From an uncultured Bacilli bacterium (lineage in GTDB: Bacteria; Bacillota_I; Bacilli_A; RF39; UBA660): a stretch of DNA of 64,000 nucleotides. The position numbers and the translations under genes are program-made. The notes under the pieces were generated by a model. The model had not been told where the DNA came from and made no database searches. It saw only the letters and a list, made by a program, of their open reading frames with translations. Location: NCBI GenBank assembly GCA_934096125.1, contig CAKOLB010000002.1:62001-126000 (forward strand), given 5' to 3'. This document shows positions 43,897 to 52,512 of the stretch, piece after piece; within the stretch, counting starts at the first letter, position 1; each line of letters begins with the position of its first letter.

Positions 43897-44991
43897 ATGA
43901 AAACGATTAAATTATCAAAAGTGCTATGTTATATTGCTTTTTTTATTATAATGATGATAAGTTTACTTGATATGTATAATGCTAAGTTTTTAAGTTCTTT
44001 ATATGATATGCATTTGGTAAAACAATTTATATGGTTTGTGTGTGGTTTTGCTATTATTTTGATATGTCAAAAGGTGAATACTAGCTATGTATTTAAATAT
44101 TCTTATGTATTTTATATTTTGTCCATTTTACTTCTTGCCCTAGTTTTGGTGGTGGGAAAAAACATTAATGGTGCACGAGCTTGGTTTGATTTGGGATTTT
44201 TTTCTTTCCAGCCAAGTGAACTTGCTAAGGTAAGTTTAGCCTTATTTTTAAGTAAGCTAGCAAGTAATTTTAAAGGCGGAAGTAAGCGAGAAGAATTATT
44301 ATTTATAATCAAGGTTATTATTTTGACAACTATTCCCTCGGTGCTAGTTTTTTTAGAACCGGATACAGGAGCGATTGTATATTTTTTTCTCATTGCTGCA
44401 GCTGTTTTATGGGTTTCCAAGATTCACCGAGCTTTTTTGGGAGTTTTTTTAGGAGGAATACTACTTGTCTTAGGAGTTTTTATTACCCTTTACTTTGTGA
44501 ATAAAGATTTATTAATAAGTGTAATGGGAACTAGTTTTTTTTACCGAGCTGAAAGAATAATCTCTTTTAAAACCCAAAATAGTTACCAGCTGGAAAACGC
44601 TTTGATTGCTATAGGGGCAGCCGGTTTTTGGGGAAGTGGACTTAGCAAAGTATCTATTTATATACCTGAGGCACCAACTGACTTTGTTTTTGCCTTTACT
44701 ATTAGTAATTTTGGGCTTATAACAGGCATCCTTGTTTTACTTTGCTATATCATAATAGATGTTTATTTAATTAAAAAAATTAATTTTAGTAAGATGTCGG
44801 CAGAGAATTATTTACTCGTTAGTTTTATATTTCTTTTTATCTTTGGCCAGATAATAAATGTTGGCATGAATTTAGGCTTAGTGCCGATTATCGGTATTCC
44901 TCTTCCCTTTTTAAGTTATGGTGGGTCAACACTTATTACCTATTTTCTATTTTTAGGTCTAACCAAAGAAAAAAACCATAAAATGGTTTAA
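43897..44991 (+). CDS. SEDS glycosyltransferase (RodA/FtsW/SpoVE)
   Basis: This 364-aa protein has about ten membrane helices. Conserved SEDS motifs are GARAWFDLGFFSFQPSELAK, FLEPDTGAIVYFF (catalytic Asp region) and PEAPTDFVFAFTISNFG. GIPLPFLSYGGSTLI follows near the end. SEDS proteins polymerise lipid II with a class B PBP; the PBP at 9422 is a possible partner. RodA, FtsW and SpoVE cannot be separated from the sequence alone. Confidence 0.9.
   Translation: MKTIKLSKVLCYIAFFIIMMISLLDMYNAKFLSSLYDMHLVKQFIWFVCGFAIILICQKVNTSYVFKYSYVFYILSILLLALVLVVGKNINGARAWFDLGFFSFQPSELAKVSLALFLSKLASNFKGGSKREELLFIIKVIILTTIPSVLVFLEPDTGAIVYFFLIAAAVLWVSKIHRAFLGVFLGGILLVLGVFITLYFVNKDLLISVMGTSFFYRAERIISFKTQNSYQLENALIAIGAAGFWGSGLSKVSIYIPEAPTDFVFAFTISNFGLITGILVLLCYIIIDVYLIKKINFSKMSAENYLLVSFIFLFIFGQIINVGMNLGLVPIIGIPLPFLSYGGSTLITYFLFLGLTKEKNHKMV
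44968..44989 (-). terminator. Hairpin terminator of the Tyr-rich small gene
   Basis: On the minus strand AAACCAT-TTT-ATGGTTT is followed by a T run. It lies inside the last codons of the convergent SEDS gene. Confidence 0.5.
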
Positions 44992-45206
44992 TAGTAATAA
45001 ATTCGAGGTACAGGTTGATAATAGCTATAAGACTGATTATAGTATGGAACTCCTGGGCCTTGGTTATATGAATTTGGAGCTACATTATAAATAGGACGAG
45101 GCCTTGTTAGTCCTACTGCTGCACCACCGGCTAAACCTCCAAGTAAAAATGGAACAAAAAATTGTCTATCCATCGCGTCACTAGGATAATAATTATACGT
45201 ATACAT
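44988..45206 (-). CDS. Small Tyr/Gly/Pro-rich protein, coat-like
   Basis: This 72-aa protein has MYTYNYYPSDAMDRQFFVPF, then a glycine-rich helix LLGGLAGGAAVGL, then YNQGPGVPYYNQSYSYYQPV. The composition resembles small spore-coat or morphogenetic proteins of spore formers. A GGAG site precedes the ATG. It overlaps the SEDS 3' end by four bases. Confidence 0.6.
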   Translation of the reverse strand: MYTYNYYPSDAMDRQFFVPFLLGGLAGGAAVGLTRPRPIYNVAPNSYNQGPGVPYYNQSYSYYQPVPRIYYY

Positions 45207-45256
45207 ATAGTACTCCTTTCAACAATACTATATTCTTTTTAGATTGTTTGACCCTT

Positions 45257-45508
45257 TTAATGGCCCAAAATTAGTGATTTCTGAGTTATAATTATATTTA
45301 ATTTATGATTATTGTAAAGAGAAGATAAAGCAAGAGATAAGGCTTTGTCTTTTTCTGCGGCATTTAAACGTGCAAGTGAGTCAAGTTCATTTATTTTGAC
45401 AGTTGTACGTTTTAAGACAAGGAATAAAAACTCAAGCTCTAAAATTAGTTCTTCAGTTTTCTGTTTTAAAAATATAATTTCTTCCATTTTAAAATACTTC
45501 TCCTGCAT
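45257..45508 (-). CDS. Small helical protein, unknown function
   Basis: This is an 80-odd-residue all-helical protein (LKQKTEELILELEFLFLVLK). The start is uncertain: the ATG at 45508 lacks a ribosome binding site, while the ATG at 45487 has AGGAG 12 bases upstream. It is divergent from the double-HTH regulator. No family is recognised. Confidence 0.5.
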   Translation of the reverse strand: MQEKYFKMEEIIFLKQKTEELILELEFLFLVLKRTTVKINELDSLARLNAAEKDKALSLALSSLYNNHKLNIIITQKSLILGH

Positions 45509-45605
45509 AATTACCACATTGTAATTATACTACTATAATTCGTATTTGTCTGTAAACGGCCGTAAATAATCGCAATTAATGGGAGAATTTGTTTAGGTGA
45601 TTGAG

Positions 45606-46082
45606 ATGTTAGAAAATAAATTATTTTTTTTGCGAGAATATAACGATTTAACTCAGCAGGATATGGCGGATATTTTGGGTATTAGACAGCAAACCTTTAG
45701 TGATTTTGAAACTGGGAAAAGAATAATTCCACTAAAGCATTTAGTTAATATTTGTAAGTATTTTAATGTTTCTTTAGATTATTTATGTGGAGTAAGTAAG
45801 ATGAGGAAAAGTTTTGCCAAAGATTTTACTATTGATAAAAAGGTCGTTGGAAAAAGAATTATTATGATGAGGAAATACTTAAATATAAATCAAAAGGAAT
45901 TAGCGAGAATTTTAAATACTACGCCTTCGACTGTTTGTGCGTATGAAAAGGGTGAGACTTTGATACTGACTTCATTTTGTTTACAGCTTGCAAGAAATTA
46001 TGGTATTTCAATAGACTTTATAGTTGGTGCTTCGAAAGATTTTATTGCTGATGTATCTAATCAGATGAAAGTTTTTTCATAA
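45606..46082 (+). CDS. XRE-family regulator with two tandem HTH domains
   Basis: This protein is about 158 aa from the ATG at 45606, with AGGTGA upstream. HTH 1 is LTQQDMADILGIRQQTFSDF, followed by SLDYLCGVSK. HTH 2 is INQKELARILNTTPSTVCAY, followed by SIDFIVGASK. Duplicated Cro/C1 domains in one chain suggest binding to two half-sites by a monomer. The divergent intergenic region 45509-45605 contains TGTAAACGGCCGTAAAT, a possible operator. Confidence 0.85.
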   Translation: MLENKLFFLREYNDLTQQDMADILGIRQQTFSDFETGKRIIPLKHLVNICKYFNVSLDYLCGVSKMRKSFAKDFTIDKKVVGKRIIMMRKYLNINQKELARILNTTPSTVCAYEKGETLILTSFCLQLARNYGISIDFIVGASKDFIADVSNQMKVFS

Positions 46083-46085
46083 ATT

Positions 46086-46135
46086 AAAAATATTGCTTAG
46101 TTAATTTAGCTAAAAAATCAAGCAATATTTTTTTT
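46086..46135 (+). terminator. Terminator of the double-HTH regulator
   Basis: The arms AAAAATATTGCTT and AAGCAATATTTTT flank a 21-base loop and are followed by T residues. Confidence 0.75.
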
Positions 46136-46194
46136 GAGGTGTTTTATAGATATTAGCTTTTTATTTTTAAAGGTTAATTTGAAAAAATGAAAGT

Positions 46195-47460
46195 TTAATT
46201 TTCTAAACTTTCATTTGCATTTATAATTAAAAGATAATTATTTTTCTTGCCTTTTCTTAGTAAGATGACTTTTTCTTCGATAGCATCAGCTGGAGTGATG
46301 ACTTTTTCTGTATCTACTACCTTTTGACCATTTAAACTAATTGCACTACCACTTAGAAGTTCTCTTCCCTCTCTTTTACTAGATACTATTTTGTTTTCTA
46401 CTAAGCAGTCCAGTAAATTGGTGCCATTTGCAATATTAAATCTAGGAATACCTTTGATAGATGTTAATATTTCATCTGCTTTTAAGTTCCATATTTGGTC
46501 AGAGAATAAGTATTTAGAAATATTTAAGGCTTTTTCGTATTCCTTTTCTCCATGCAAGAATGTAATTATTTCTTTAGCCAATGTTTGCTGAGCAAGTCTT
46601 GCTTCTGGACTGTTTTTAACTTCTTCTTCAAGCTTTTCGATTTCCTCTTTTTTTAGGAATGTTAATTTCTTTAAGTACTCAATAACCTTTTCGTCTTCAG
46701 TATTGATGAAATATTGGTATAATTCGTAAGCATTAGTTTTGTTAATATCTAGCCATAAAGCTTCACCAGACTCACTTTTTCCAAATTTTGTACCATCTGC
46801 TCTAGTTACTAGAGGTACTGTAAAGCCATAACACTTAACTTCAGAGCCATGGATTTTACGAATTAACTCTAAACCTGAGGTAATGTTTCCCCATTGGTCT
46901 TGCCCACCGATTTGCATAGTTACTCCATAATTTTCATAAAGCTTTAAAAAGTCAATTGATTGCAAAATCATGTAAGAAAATTCTGTGTAAGTAATACCAA
47001 TATCTAGACGACGTTTAACAGTGTCTTTAGCAAGCATATAGTTGATATTAAAATGTTTACCATAATCTCTTAAATAATCAATAGCATTCATATTACAAAG
47101 CCAATCAGCGTTGTTTACTATTTCAATTTTACTTCCTAAAATATCACTTATTTGTTTTTGAATGCATTTAATATTATGTAATACCGCTTCTTTGCTAATC
47201 ATTGGTCTTTCCACATTAGGCTTTGGATCACCGATTAAACCAGTTCCTCCACCTGCGATAATGATTGGAGTGTGGCCTGCTTCCATTAGTCTTTTGGACG
47301 TTGCAATTACAGTACAGTAGTGACCGATATGTAAGCTATCGCCAGTTGGGTCAACACCGATATAGAACTTAAGCCCTCCCCTGTTTATTGCTTCTTCAAT
47401 TTCGGGACTAGTGACATCGTTTACAAGTCCTCGCCATTTTAATTCTTCGAATACTGTCAT
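46195..47460 (-). CDS. tyrS: Tyrosyl-tRNA synthetase
   Basis: This 421-aa class I synthetase has HIGH at residues 44-47 (DSLHIGHYCTV), Tyr-binding YTEFSYMILQSIDFL and QIGGQDQWGNITSG. The KMSKS equivalent is KFGKS in TRADGTKFGKSESG. The C-terminal S4 domain has KREGRELLSGSAISLNGQKV. It is controlled by the T-box leader upstream. Confidence 0.95.
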   Translation of the reverse strand: MTVFEELKWRGLVNDVTSPEIEEAINRGGLKFYIGVDPTGDSLHIGHYCTVIATSKRLMEAGHTPIIIAGGGTGLIGDPKPNVERPMISKEAVLHNIKCIQKQISDILGSKIEIVNNADWLCNMNAIDYLRDYGKHFNINYMLAKDTVKRRLDIGITYTEFSYMILQSIDFLKLYENYGVTMQIGGQDQWGNITSGLELIRKIHGSEVKCYGFTVPLVTRADGTKFGKSESGEALWLDINKTNAYELYQYFINTEDEKVIEYLKKLTFLKKEEIEKLEEEVKNSPEARLAQQTLAKEIITFLHGEKEYEKALNISKYLFSDQIWNLKADEILTSIKGIPRFNIANGTNLLDCLVENKIVSSKREGRELLSGSAISLNGQKVVDTEKVITPADAIEEKVILLRKGKKNNYLLIINANESLEN

Positions 47461-47491
47461 TTATTTTCCTCCTTAATTTATATTATTATAT

Positions 47492-47636
47492 AAAAAAAGA
47501 ATGATACCAAGGAGTCATTTATATGACGGTACCATCCTTTTCTTTCTCTTAATTGTTATAACGTAACTACCGAATTAGCTCAGGGGTCGTAAATCCCGTC
47601 ATCGCTATTTTATATAAATATCTTTGTTCATATTAT
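47492..47636 (-). promoter_or_regulatory. Tyr T-box leader of tyrS
   Basis: The minus-strand leader contains AAGGATGGTACCGTC, a version of the T-box AGGGTGGNACCGCG. Its bulge TGGT fits a discriminator A. A mutually exclusive terminator follows: GGATGGTACC pairs with GGTATCATTC over ten base pairs including two G-U, then seven T (47492-47498). The upstream part contains TAC triplets that could be the Tyr specifier (GTTACG, TTTACG). Only about 145 nt are available before the tRNA-Ala 3' end, short for a T-box. The specifier loop is not assigned with certainty. Confidence 0.65.
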
Positions 47637-47713
47637 TGGTGGAGAATGTGGGACTCGAACCCGCGACCCCCACGGTGCAAGCGTGGTGCTCTAGCCAACT
47701 GAGCTAATTCCCC
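47637..47713 (-). tRNA. tRNA-Ala(TGC) with encoded CCA
   Basis: On the minus strand the 77-nt cloverleaf starts GGGGAATTAGCTCAGTTGG. The anticodon loop CTTGCAC gives TGC, the T arm is GCGGGTTCGAGTCCC, and the acceptor ATTCTCC-A-CCA pairs with GGGGAAT. Confidence 0.95.
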
Positions 47714-47757
47714 AAGAACAAGTTTATTTTACCATATTATGATAAAACAATCAAGGC

Positions 47758-47967
47758 CTATTTTTGCGGTTCTTCAACTATTTTGATTAAACCTGCTTCC
47801 ACTTCTTCTAAAGCTCTCCCAAGTGGACGTTTGTTAACATACTCATTTTCTTTCATTTGATAATGATTTTTTTCGAGCATTTGCTTACTTCTTATAGAAG
47901 CAACATGTACTAGCTTATACTTTGAATCTACTATATTTAGTAGTCTGTCTATTGATGGATATAACAT
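47758..47967 (-). CDS. rpoZ: RNA polymerase omega subunit
   Basis: This 69-aa protein has YPSIDRLLNIVDSKYKLVHV then ASIRSKQM and RPLGRALEEVEAGLI, the conserved omega core that clamps the beta-prime C-terminus. It is somewhat short but complete. It is followed downstream by tRNA-Ala and tyrS. Confidence 0.9.
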   Translation of the reverse strand: MLYPSIDRLLNIVDSKYKLVHVASIRSKQMLEKNHYQMKENEYVNKRPLGRALEEVEAGLIKIVEEPQK

Positions 47968-48054
47968 AAATACCCTCCCTCTCCGCTTATATAATACTAA
48001 CTTTTAGGAAATAAAATCAAGGAAAACTTAAAAATTTGACACTTTTTGGACATT

Positions 48055-49854
48055 TTATATCAGTTTGCGTAGTTCATCTAGGATTACAACCATGGCCCAT
48101 GTGTCTTGCCGGCAATAAATTTTTAAGTCATCGTAACACTTGTTTAGTTCATCTTCTGTTAAATAATTGTAGGTTGCATAACTGGCTAAAGCATCGTTTC
48201 CACATTTAATGTTTAAATTTTTATAACTAAGATTACTAAAGACTGGAAGTGTTTTTTTTATAGAATAAGAGCCACTTAACCTTTCGTCATAAAAATTTGG
48301 CAATTTACTTCTTTCTTCCGAAAAACCTAAACTTTCATATAACTTACTACTTGTGTTAACAAGCCAGAGCAAATCGAAACTATTTTTTACTAATTTAGTT
48401 ATTTTCTCACGGTACTTAGGAAAGGCAGATGCTAGCTCCATTAAGCGGCCCTTTTCAAAGGCAACGTTTTGAGCAAATAAACAACCTTTTTCTACATCTA
48501 CTCTTTTAAAAAGTTTCTCCAATAGATGTTCTCTTTCATCTTCGTTAAAGCTTTTGGCTAAGAATATATAATTATCCTCTAGCTCATCACAAACACCTGG
48601 TTCTTTTTCAATATGCAAGCTAAATTCAAAGGGCGATTGAGTATAAGGATGTTCTCCCCGAAAACGAGGAAGGGGACAAGGAATTGTTTCAAAGTCCAAG
48701 TGATAAATGGGATACTTAAGACTATTAAGTCCTTCTTTTAACTTTTCCTTATCTATATAAGGAGTTAAATTTTCTAAAGCATCTCTTTGAATTATATGTT
48801 TAGGATTATGTAAAACTTCCCGCGGAATATCTAGCATACTTAAGTAACCAGCATTAATAAGTTCTAAACCTTTTAATACTTTTCCATCTTCCATTTTAAA
48901 GCCCCTACCATTATTTAGATAATCTAAACTGGAGTTGTTTGCGGGAATACTTTTACCACAAACGGTTTTAAAATATGGACACTCTCTTGTTTGCTTGTAC
49001 ATACAATAATCGCCTAAAAAAGACTTTGACCCACCCTTTTCAAGATTTTCCTTTAGAACTTTTGCATCTTTTCTTACATGCTCTTGATATTCTTTAGTTA
49101 CTTTGGTTAAATCAATAAATGTTATAACTTCATTGCCTTTGGCATCAGCTTTATAAATTGCTTTGCCATTTGCATAGTTACCATCAAAAGTATAATGCGA
49201 ATTTAAAACTGCTAAGTAATAATGAATGTTACTTTTGGGAAGTGAGTTTTCAATGATAAATCTTTGGACTGCCAAATCATAAACGTAAATGCCGACATCT
49301 TTAAAACGCGAAAATAACTTAGCTTTTTCTTGATTGTACTTTTCAATTGGCATTTCTTTTTCTATATTATAGCCATTTATTTCATCTTTTAAGTAGTAAC
49401 AATTTTTCTTGGCATCAAAAAAGAATATAGAGTATTTATCTTGGCGCTCATAACCTGATTTTAACTCTTCATACTTTTTATTAGTAGTTGCTTTTACTTC
49501 AATGATATTAATATCATTACCACTTTCATTATAGATATCAACATAACATAAATATTTTATTTTGCCATCTTGATAAATGAATTCTTTTTGGTCTTTGGTA
49601 TTTTCAGCGAAAATAAAAGTGCCATCAAAATATTTTTGGGAAACTTCAGCAGATACTACTTCTACCTCTTTATATAAAGGAAGCATTGCTTCTAGATTTT
49701 TGTTGTTTTCTCCATTTAAGTTTTCGGTGGCAAGTGATGTTAACTTCTCTTTTTCATATTCGTCATAAGATACATTTTCAGGTAAATTGTTTTCTAAAGA
49801 GATAAATCTATCACATCTAGTTAAATCAAGAAATCTAGTTTTCGTAATAACCAT
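48055..49854 (-). CDS. DUF2779 nuclease-like protein (PD-(D/E)XK plus DnaQ-like)
   Basis: This 599-aa protein has an N-half with VITKTRFLDLTRCDRFISLE, YLCYVDIYNESGNDINIIEV and KATT, the E-x-K of a PD-(D/E)XK (Cas4/TM0106-like) fold. A cysteine cluster (CMYKQTRECPYFKTVC) suggests a zinc or Fe-S site. The C-half is DUF2779 with YHLDFETIPCPLP and FAQNVAFEKGRL, and YCRQDTWAMVVIL near the end, a DEDD exonuclease pattern. It is the third gene of an operon with a prepilin-like gene. Confidence 0.8.
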   Translation of the reverse strand: MVITKTRFLDLTRCDRFISLENNLPENVSYDEYEKEKLTSLATENLNGENNKNLEAMLPLYKEVEVVSAEVSQKYFDGTFIFAENTKDQKEFIYQDGKIKYLCYVDIYNESGNDINIIEVKATTNKKYEELKSGYERQDKYSIFFFDAKKNCYYLKDEINGYNIEKEMPIEKYNQEKAKLFSRFKDVGIYVYDLAVQRFIIENSLPKSNIHYYLAVLNSHYTFDGNYANGKAIYKADAKGNEVITFIDLTKVTKEYQEHVRKDAKVLKENLEKGGSKSFLGDYCMYKQTRECPYFKTVCGKSIPANNSSLDYLNNGRGFKMEDGKVLKGLELINAGYLSMLDIPREVLHNPKHIIQRDALENLTPYIDKEKLKEGLNSLKYPIYHLDFETIPCPLPRFRGEHPYTQSPFEFSLHIEKEPGVCDELEDNYIFLAKSFNEDEREHLLEKLFKRVDVEKGCLFAQNVAFEKGRLMELASAFPKYREKITKLVKNSFDLLWLVNTSSKLYESLGFSEERSKLPNFYDERLSGSYSIKKTLPVFSNLSYKNLNIKCGNDALASYATYNYLTEDELNKCYDDLKIYCRQDTWAMVVILDELRKLI

Positions 49855-49855
49855 A

Positions 49856-50221
49856 TTAAACTAACACTTTCGCTGTAACTTTATCACTATCACTAGTAAT
49901 TTTAACTTTTAACTCGTTTAAGTCTTCATCCTTACTTCGAGGGTCAGTTACTTTTCCTTCTGAATTACTAATTACAGCATTAGCAACTGCTAGTTCATTG
50001 ATAGTCATATAAACTGAGGGGCTATCTTTAAATATATCTTTATTTTGGCGAGCATAAATAGCAGCTTGTGTTTCAATTGCTGTAATTTTTTCTTGGTACA
50101 ATTCTTCTTCATAGTTAATACCGATACTTTTGGAAACGATGAAAGTTGCTCCAAAATATAAAACAGTAAAAACTGCGATAACAATTAAAAGCTCTGCTAC
50201 TGTATAACCTTTATTTTTCAT
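49856..50221 (-). CDS. Prepilin-like protein embedded in the DUF2779 operon
   Basis: This protein is about 121 aa from the ATG at 50221 (GGAG nine bases upstream). The short basic leader KNKG precedes YTVAELLIVIAVFTVLYFGA, a type IV pilin N-helix with Glu+5. The body is small, with no cysteines. It ends one base before the DUF2779 start and overlaps the preceding gene, so it is translated as part of that unit. Confidence 0.75.
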   Translation of the reverse strand: MKNKGYTVAELLIVIAVFTVLYFGATFIVSKSIGINYEEELYQEKITAIETQAAIYARQNKDIFKDSPSVYMTINELAVANAVISNSEGKVTDPRSKDEDLNELKVKITSDSDKVTAKVLV

Positions 50222-51167
50222 TTTTTTCATCTCCTTTTGTATATCCTCTGTATTCCCAAAGGGGAAAATCTTTTCTAATCTTTATTATTTCTTGTATCAT
50301 TTTATTTTTTAATTTTTCATCTTTAAATTCAAATAATTTTGCTACCGTTTCTTCCAAACCTTTTTGTGCAACTTTTTCTTCATTAATGGAAGTGTAAAGG
50401 TATGGAATAACGATGTTTTCATCAACGAACTTTATATCTTTGTTTTTAAAAACATAATAATTTTTAAGTGTTTTAATAAATTTTTTGTAAGATTTAATAG
50501 TGTGATGATAAGTATTTTCACCTAGAGCCAAAAATTCTCTAGGTTTCATTGGGCGGTAGTTTTGGTTTTTGTAATACTTGTTTATTCTCTTTTCATTAGT
50601 TAGTTTTTCACTTCTAACTAAGTCATCTGTAATTAGATAATCTTTTTTATAGTAAACGTTTAGGATATCTAAAGCATTTGGTACATGAGATTTTTCTAAA
50701 GCATCTATAAATGTTTGTTTATCTACAACACCATAAGCAGTGATTATTCCGGTGGCCATTTTATAAAGTTTTTCTCTTTCTTTTAAATCTTTTACTATTT
50801 CTTTATCTTTATAAAACTTTAAAAATGCAGAATATAAATCCTCCGGCATTTTGTAGCTTTCGCCCTGCCAAAGCACTTTTTTAGAAACTAAATAGTCTAA
50901 AAGATGTTTTTCTGTTTCTAAATCTTCCTCATTATTTTTCTTCAAAGCCTCTGCTCCATCTTTATCTATGGTCATAATAAGCATCTTTATATAATTTTCT
51001 TTATTTTCATTAATACTTTTAATTAAGTCATCTTTTTTCTTTGCAATTTCTAATTTATCACAGTTAAAAAAGAAGCTTAAATTATTATAATCTTCAATAA
51101 CACTAGTAAGCTCATTTTTCTTTAATTTTTTTAAATACTCAGGGAATTTTTTTACTACTTCAAACAT
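50211..51167 (-). CDS. Helical protein of unknown function (SEC-C-associated type)
   Basis: This protein is about 318 aa from the ATG at 51167 (GGAG nine bases upstream). It is Lys/Glu-rich and all-helical, with LLDYLVSKKVLWQGESYKMP, PRRxMK-like NYRPMKPREFLALGEN and a C-terminal FPLWEYRGYTKGDE. The last motif (P-x-W-x-x-x-G-x-T) is seen in proteins with SEC-C-related tails. It is the first gene of the prepilin-DUF2779 operon. Confidence 0.55.
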   Translation of the reverse strand: MFEVVKKFPEYLKKLKKNELTSVIEDYNNLSFFFNCDKLEIAKKKDDLIKSINENKENYIKMLIMTIDKDGAEALKKNNEEDLETEKHLLDYLVSKKVLWQGESYKMPEDLYSAFLKFYKDKEIVKDLKEREKLYKMATGIITAYGVVDKQTFIDALEKSHVPNALDILNVYYKKDYLITDDLVRSEKLTNEKRINKYYKNQNYRPMKPREFLALGENTYHHTIKSYKKFIKTLKNYYVFKNKDIKFVDENIVIPYLYTSINEEKVAQKGLEETVAKLFEFKDEKLKNKMIQEIIKIRKDFPLWEYRGYTKGDEKNEK

Positions 51168-51273
51168 TAATTTCATCTCCAGTAAATTAATTATATAACA
51201 AAATAGCTATTTTTTCTACTGAAATTCTTATTTTTTACGAGAATAAATATGCTGAAATATATTCGCTTTATTT

Positions 51274-51471
51274 TTATATATATTTACATTTAGGATAGTT
51301 TGTACAGCCAATAAATGGGCCATATTTTCCTCGGCGATAGATAAGTTTATTACCACACTTTGGACAAATCATATTATCTTCTAACTTTTTATTATTATAG
51401 ATTTTGGTATGGGTATCATCATTAATAAGTAAATCATCAGGTATCAAAATATTAATTTGCAAATAATCCAC
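51274..51471 (-). pseudogene. Topoisomerase-type zinc finger, detached C-terminus of the NERD gene
   Basis: This stretch begins without an ATG (GTG possible) and ends MICPKCGNKLIYRRGKYGPF, IGCTNYPKCKY, a C4 zinc finger as in topoisomerase I tails. Such fingers commonly end NERD-domain proteins. It is separated from the NERD ORF by a stop and frame change, and the intervening NERD C-terminal part is missing. Confidence 0.6.
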
Positions 51472-51478
51472 GTCTTCA

Positions 51479-52042
51479 TCAAGTTTTAATAAATTCGATA
51501 AAGTCTTTATATGGCCGTAGTTTTGGTGAATTGAATTTATAATGTCTTCCTAAATATTGACACCACTTTGTATCAAATTCTTTGCCTTTGATTAACCCAT
51601 AATAATTTTTCATCTCAATTACAAATATACCAAATTTTGATAACACTATATGGTCTATTTGGTGAGTACCATTTTCATCTTTTATCATAATATCATTTAA
51701 AACTATATATTCTTCTTTAGTTATTTGGTCATCGTTATAATTGTTATACTTTTCTTTATAATTTTTTACATATTTGGAAGGTACTAAGTCTGTTAGGTAA
51801 TACGTAGGATAGGTAAAAATACCATTATCGACATGATAAACTGTTTTAGCATCTTCACTTTTACATAAATATGATTTTTGAAGAAGCATATCTTTAGGCT
51901 TATAAGCCATACAAGTATTGCCAGAGTATCTAAAAATCATATAGAGTTTATCATCATTTTTAAGTTTTACAATTGTGCCAACAGGCAAATACTCACTTAA
52001 CTTTCTTTGGGTTTTTACAACATTTTTCTTAAATAAAAACAC
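51479..52042 (-). CDS. NERD-domain protein, probably truncated
   Basis: This 187-aa protein has an N-terminal 90 residues with EYLPVGTIVKLKNDDKLYMI, resembling DUF4176. The NERD core follows: GTHQIDHIVLSKFGIFVIEM, KNYYGLIKG, YLGRHYKFNSPKLRPYKDFI. D-x-x-x-x...E-x-K (the nuclease-like triad) is present. The protein stops soon after the NSP motif, where full NERD proteins continue for about 60 residues to a zinc finger. It is likely a decaying gene. Confidence 0.65.
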   Translation of the reverse strand: MFLFKKNVVKTQRKLSEYLPVGTIVKLKNDDKLYMIFRYSGNTCMAYKPKDMLLQKSYLCKSEDAKTVYHVDNGIFTYPTYYLTDLVPSKYVKNYKEKYNNYNDDQITKEEYIVLNDIMIKDENGTHQIDHIVLSKFGIFVIEMKNYYGLIKGKEFDTKWCQYLGRHYKFNSPKLRPYKDFIEFIKT

Positions 52043-52105
52043 AGTTTTATTCTCCTTATCTTATAAGTAAATTATATACTTTTATTCTTGAGGGTGGCAA
52101 AGCAT

Positions 52106-52130
52106 AAAAAAAGGATGAAAATTTCATCCC
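52106..52130 (-). terminator. Terminator of the CotD-like gene
   Basis: GGATGAAA/TTTCATCC hairpin followed by seven T on the minus strand. Confidence 0.8.
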
Positions 52131-52135
52131 AAACT

Positions 52136-52444
52136 TTAGAAGCATTTTGGTTCGTAAATATTTTCACAAACATTTTCTTCACAACATGTATATTCCGGTC
52201 TGAAGGTATGACGGAAGACATGATGATTTATAATTCTTGTATTGCATGGCATTACATGAGGCACTTCATGACAAATATATTTATGACAAACTCTTTCTCT
52301 TGGACACTCATAAATTGGCATAGACATGCATCCTGACATTGACATTTGGTAACCACCTTCTGGATAAGCTGCGCCCATATATGATTTGTCATAAGTTTTT
52401 TTCATTTCAGCCTCTTCTTTAACACTTTCATTAAAATAATTCAT
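52136..52444 (-). CDS. CotD-like inner spore coat protein
   Basis: This protein is about 102 aa from the ATG at 52444 with AAAGGA upstream. It has a Gly/Met-rich middle (GGYQMSMSGCMSMP), then CPRERVCHKYICHEVPHVMP, NTRIINHHVFRHTFRPEYTC, the His-rich CotD core, and Cys-rich ends. CotD is an abundant inner-coat protein made in the mother cell. It is monocistronic. Confidence 0.75.
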   Translation of the reverse strand: MNYFNESVKEEAEMKKTYDKSYMGAAYPEGGYQMSMSGCMSMPIYECPRERVCHKYICHEVPHVMPCNTRIINHHVFRHTFRPEYTCCEENVCENIYEPKCF

Positions 52445-52512
52445 TATCAACAATCCTTTCTACTGTATCTTATGAGTTATTTTAAGAAGTTGTTTGGTCA
52501 TTTGCCATGTAG

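Noticed and set aside
45606..46082. Prophage repressor
   Set aside because: No phage genes flank it; neighbours are tyrS, a SEDS gene and small cellular genes.
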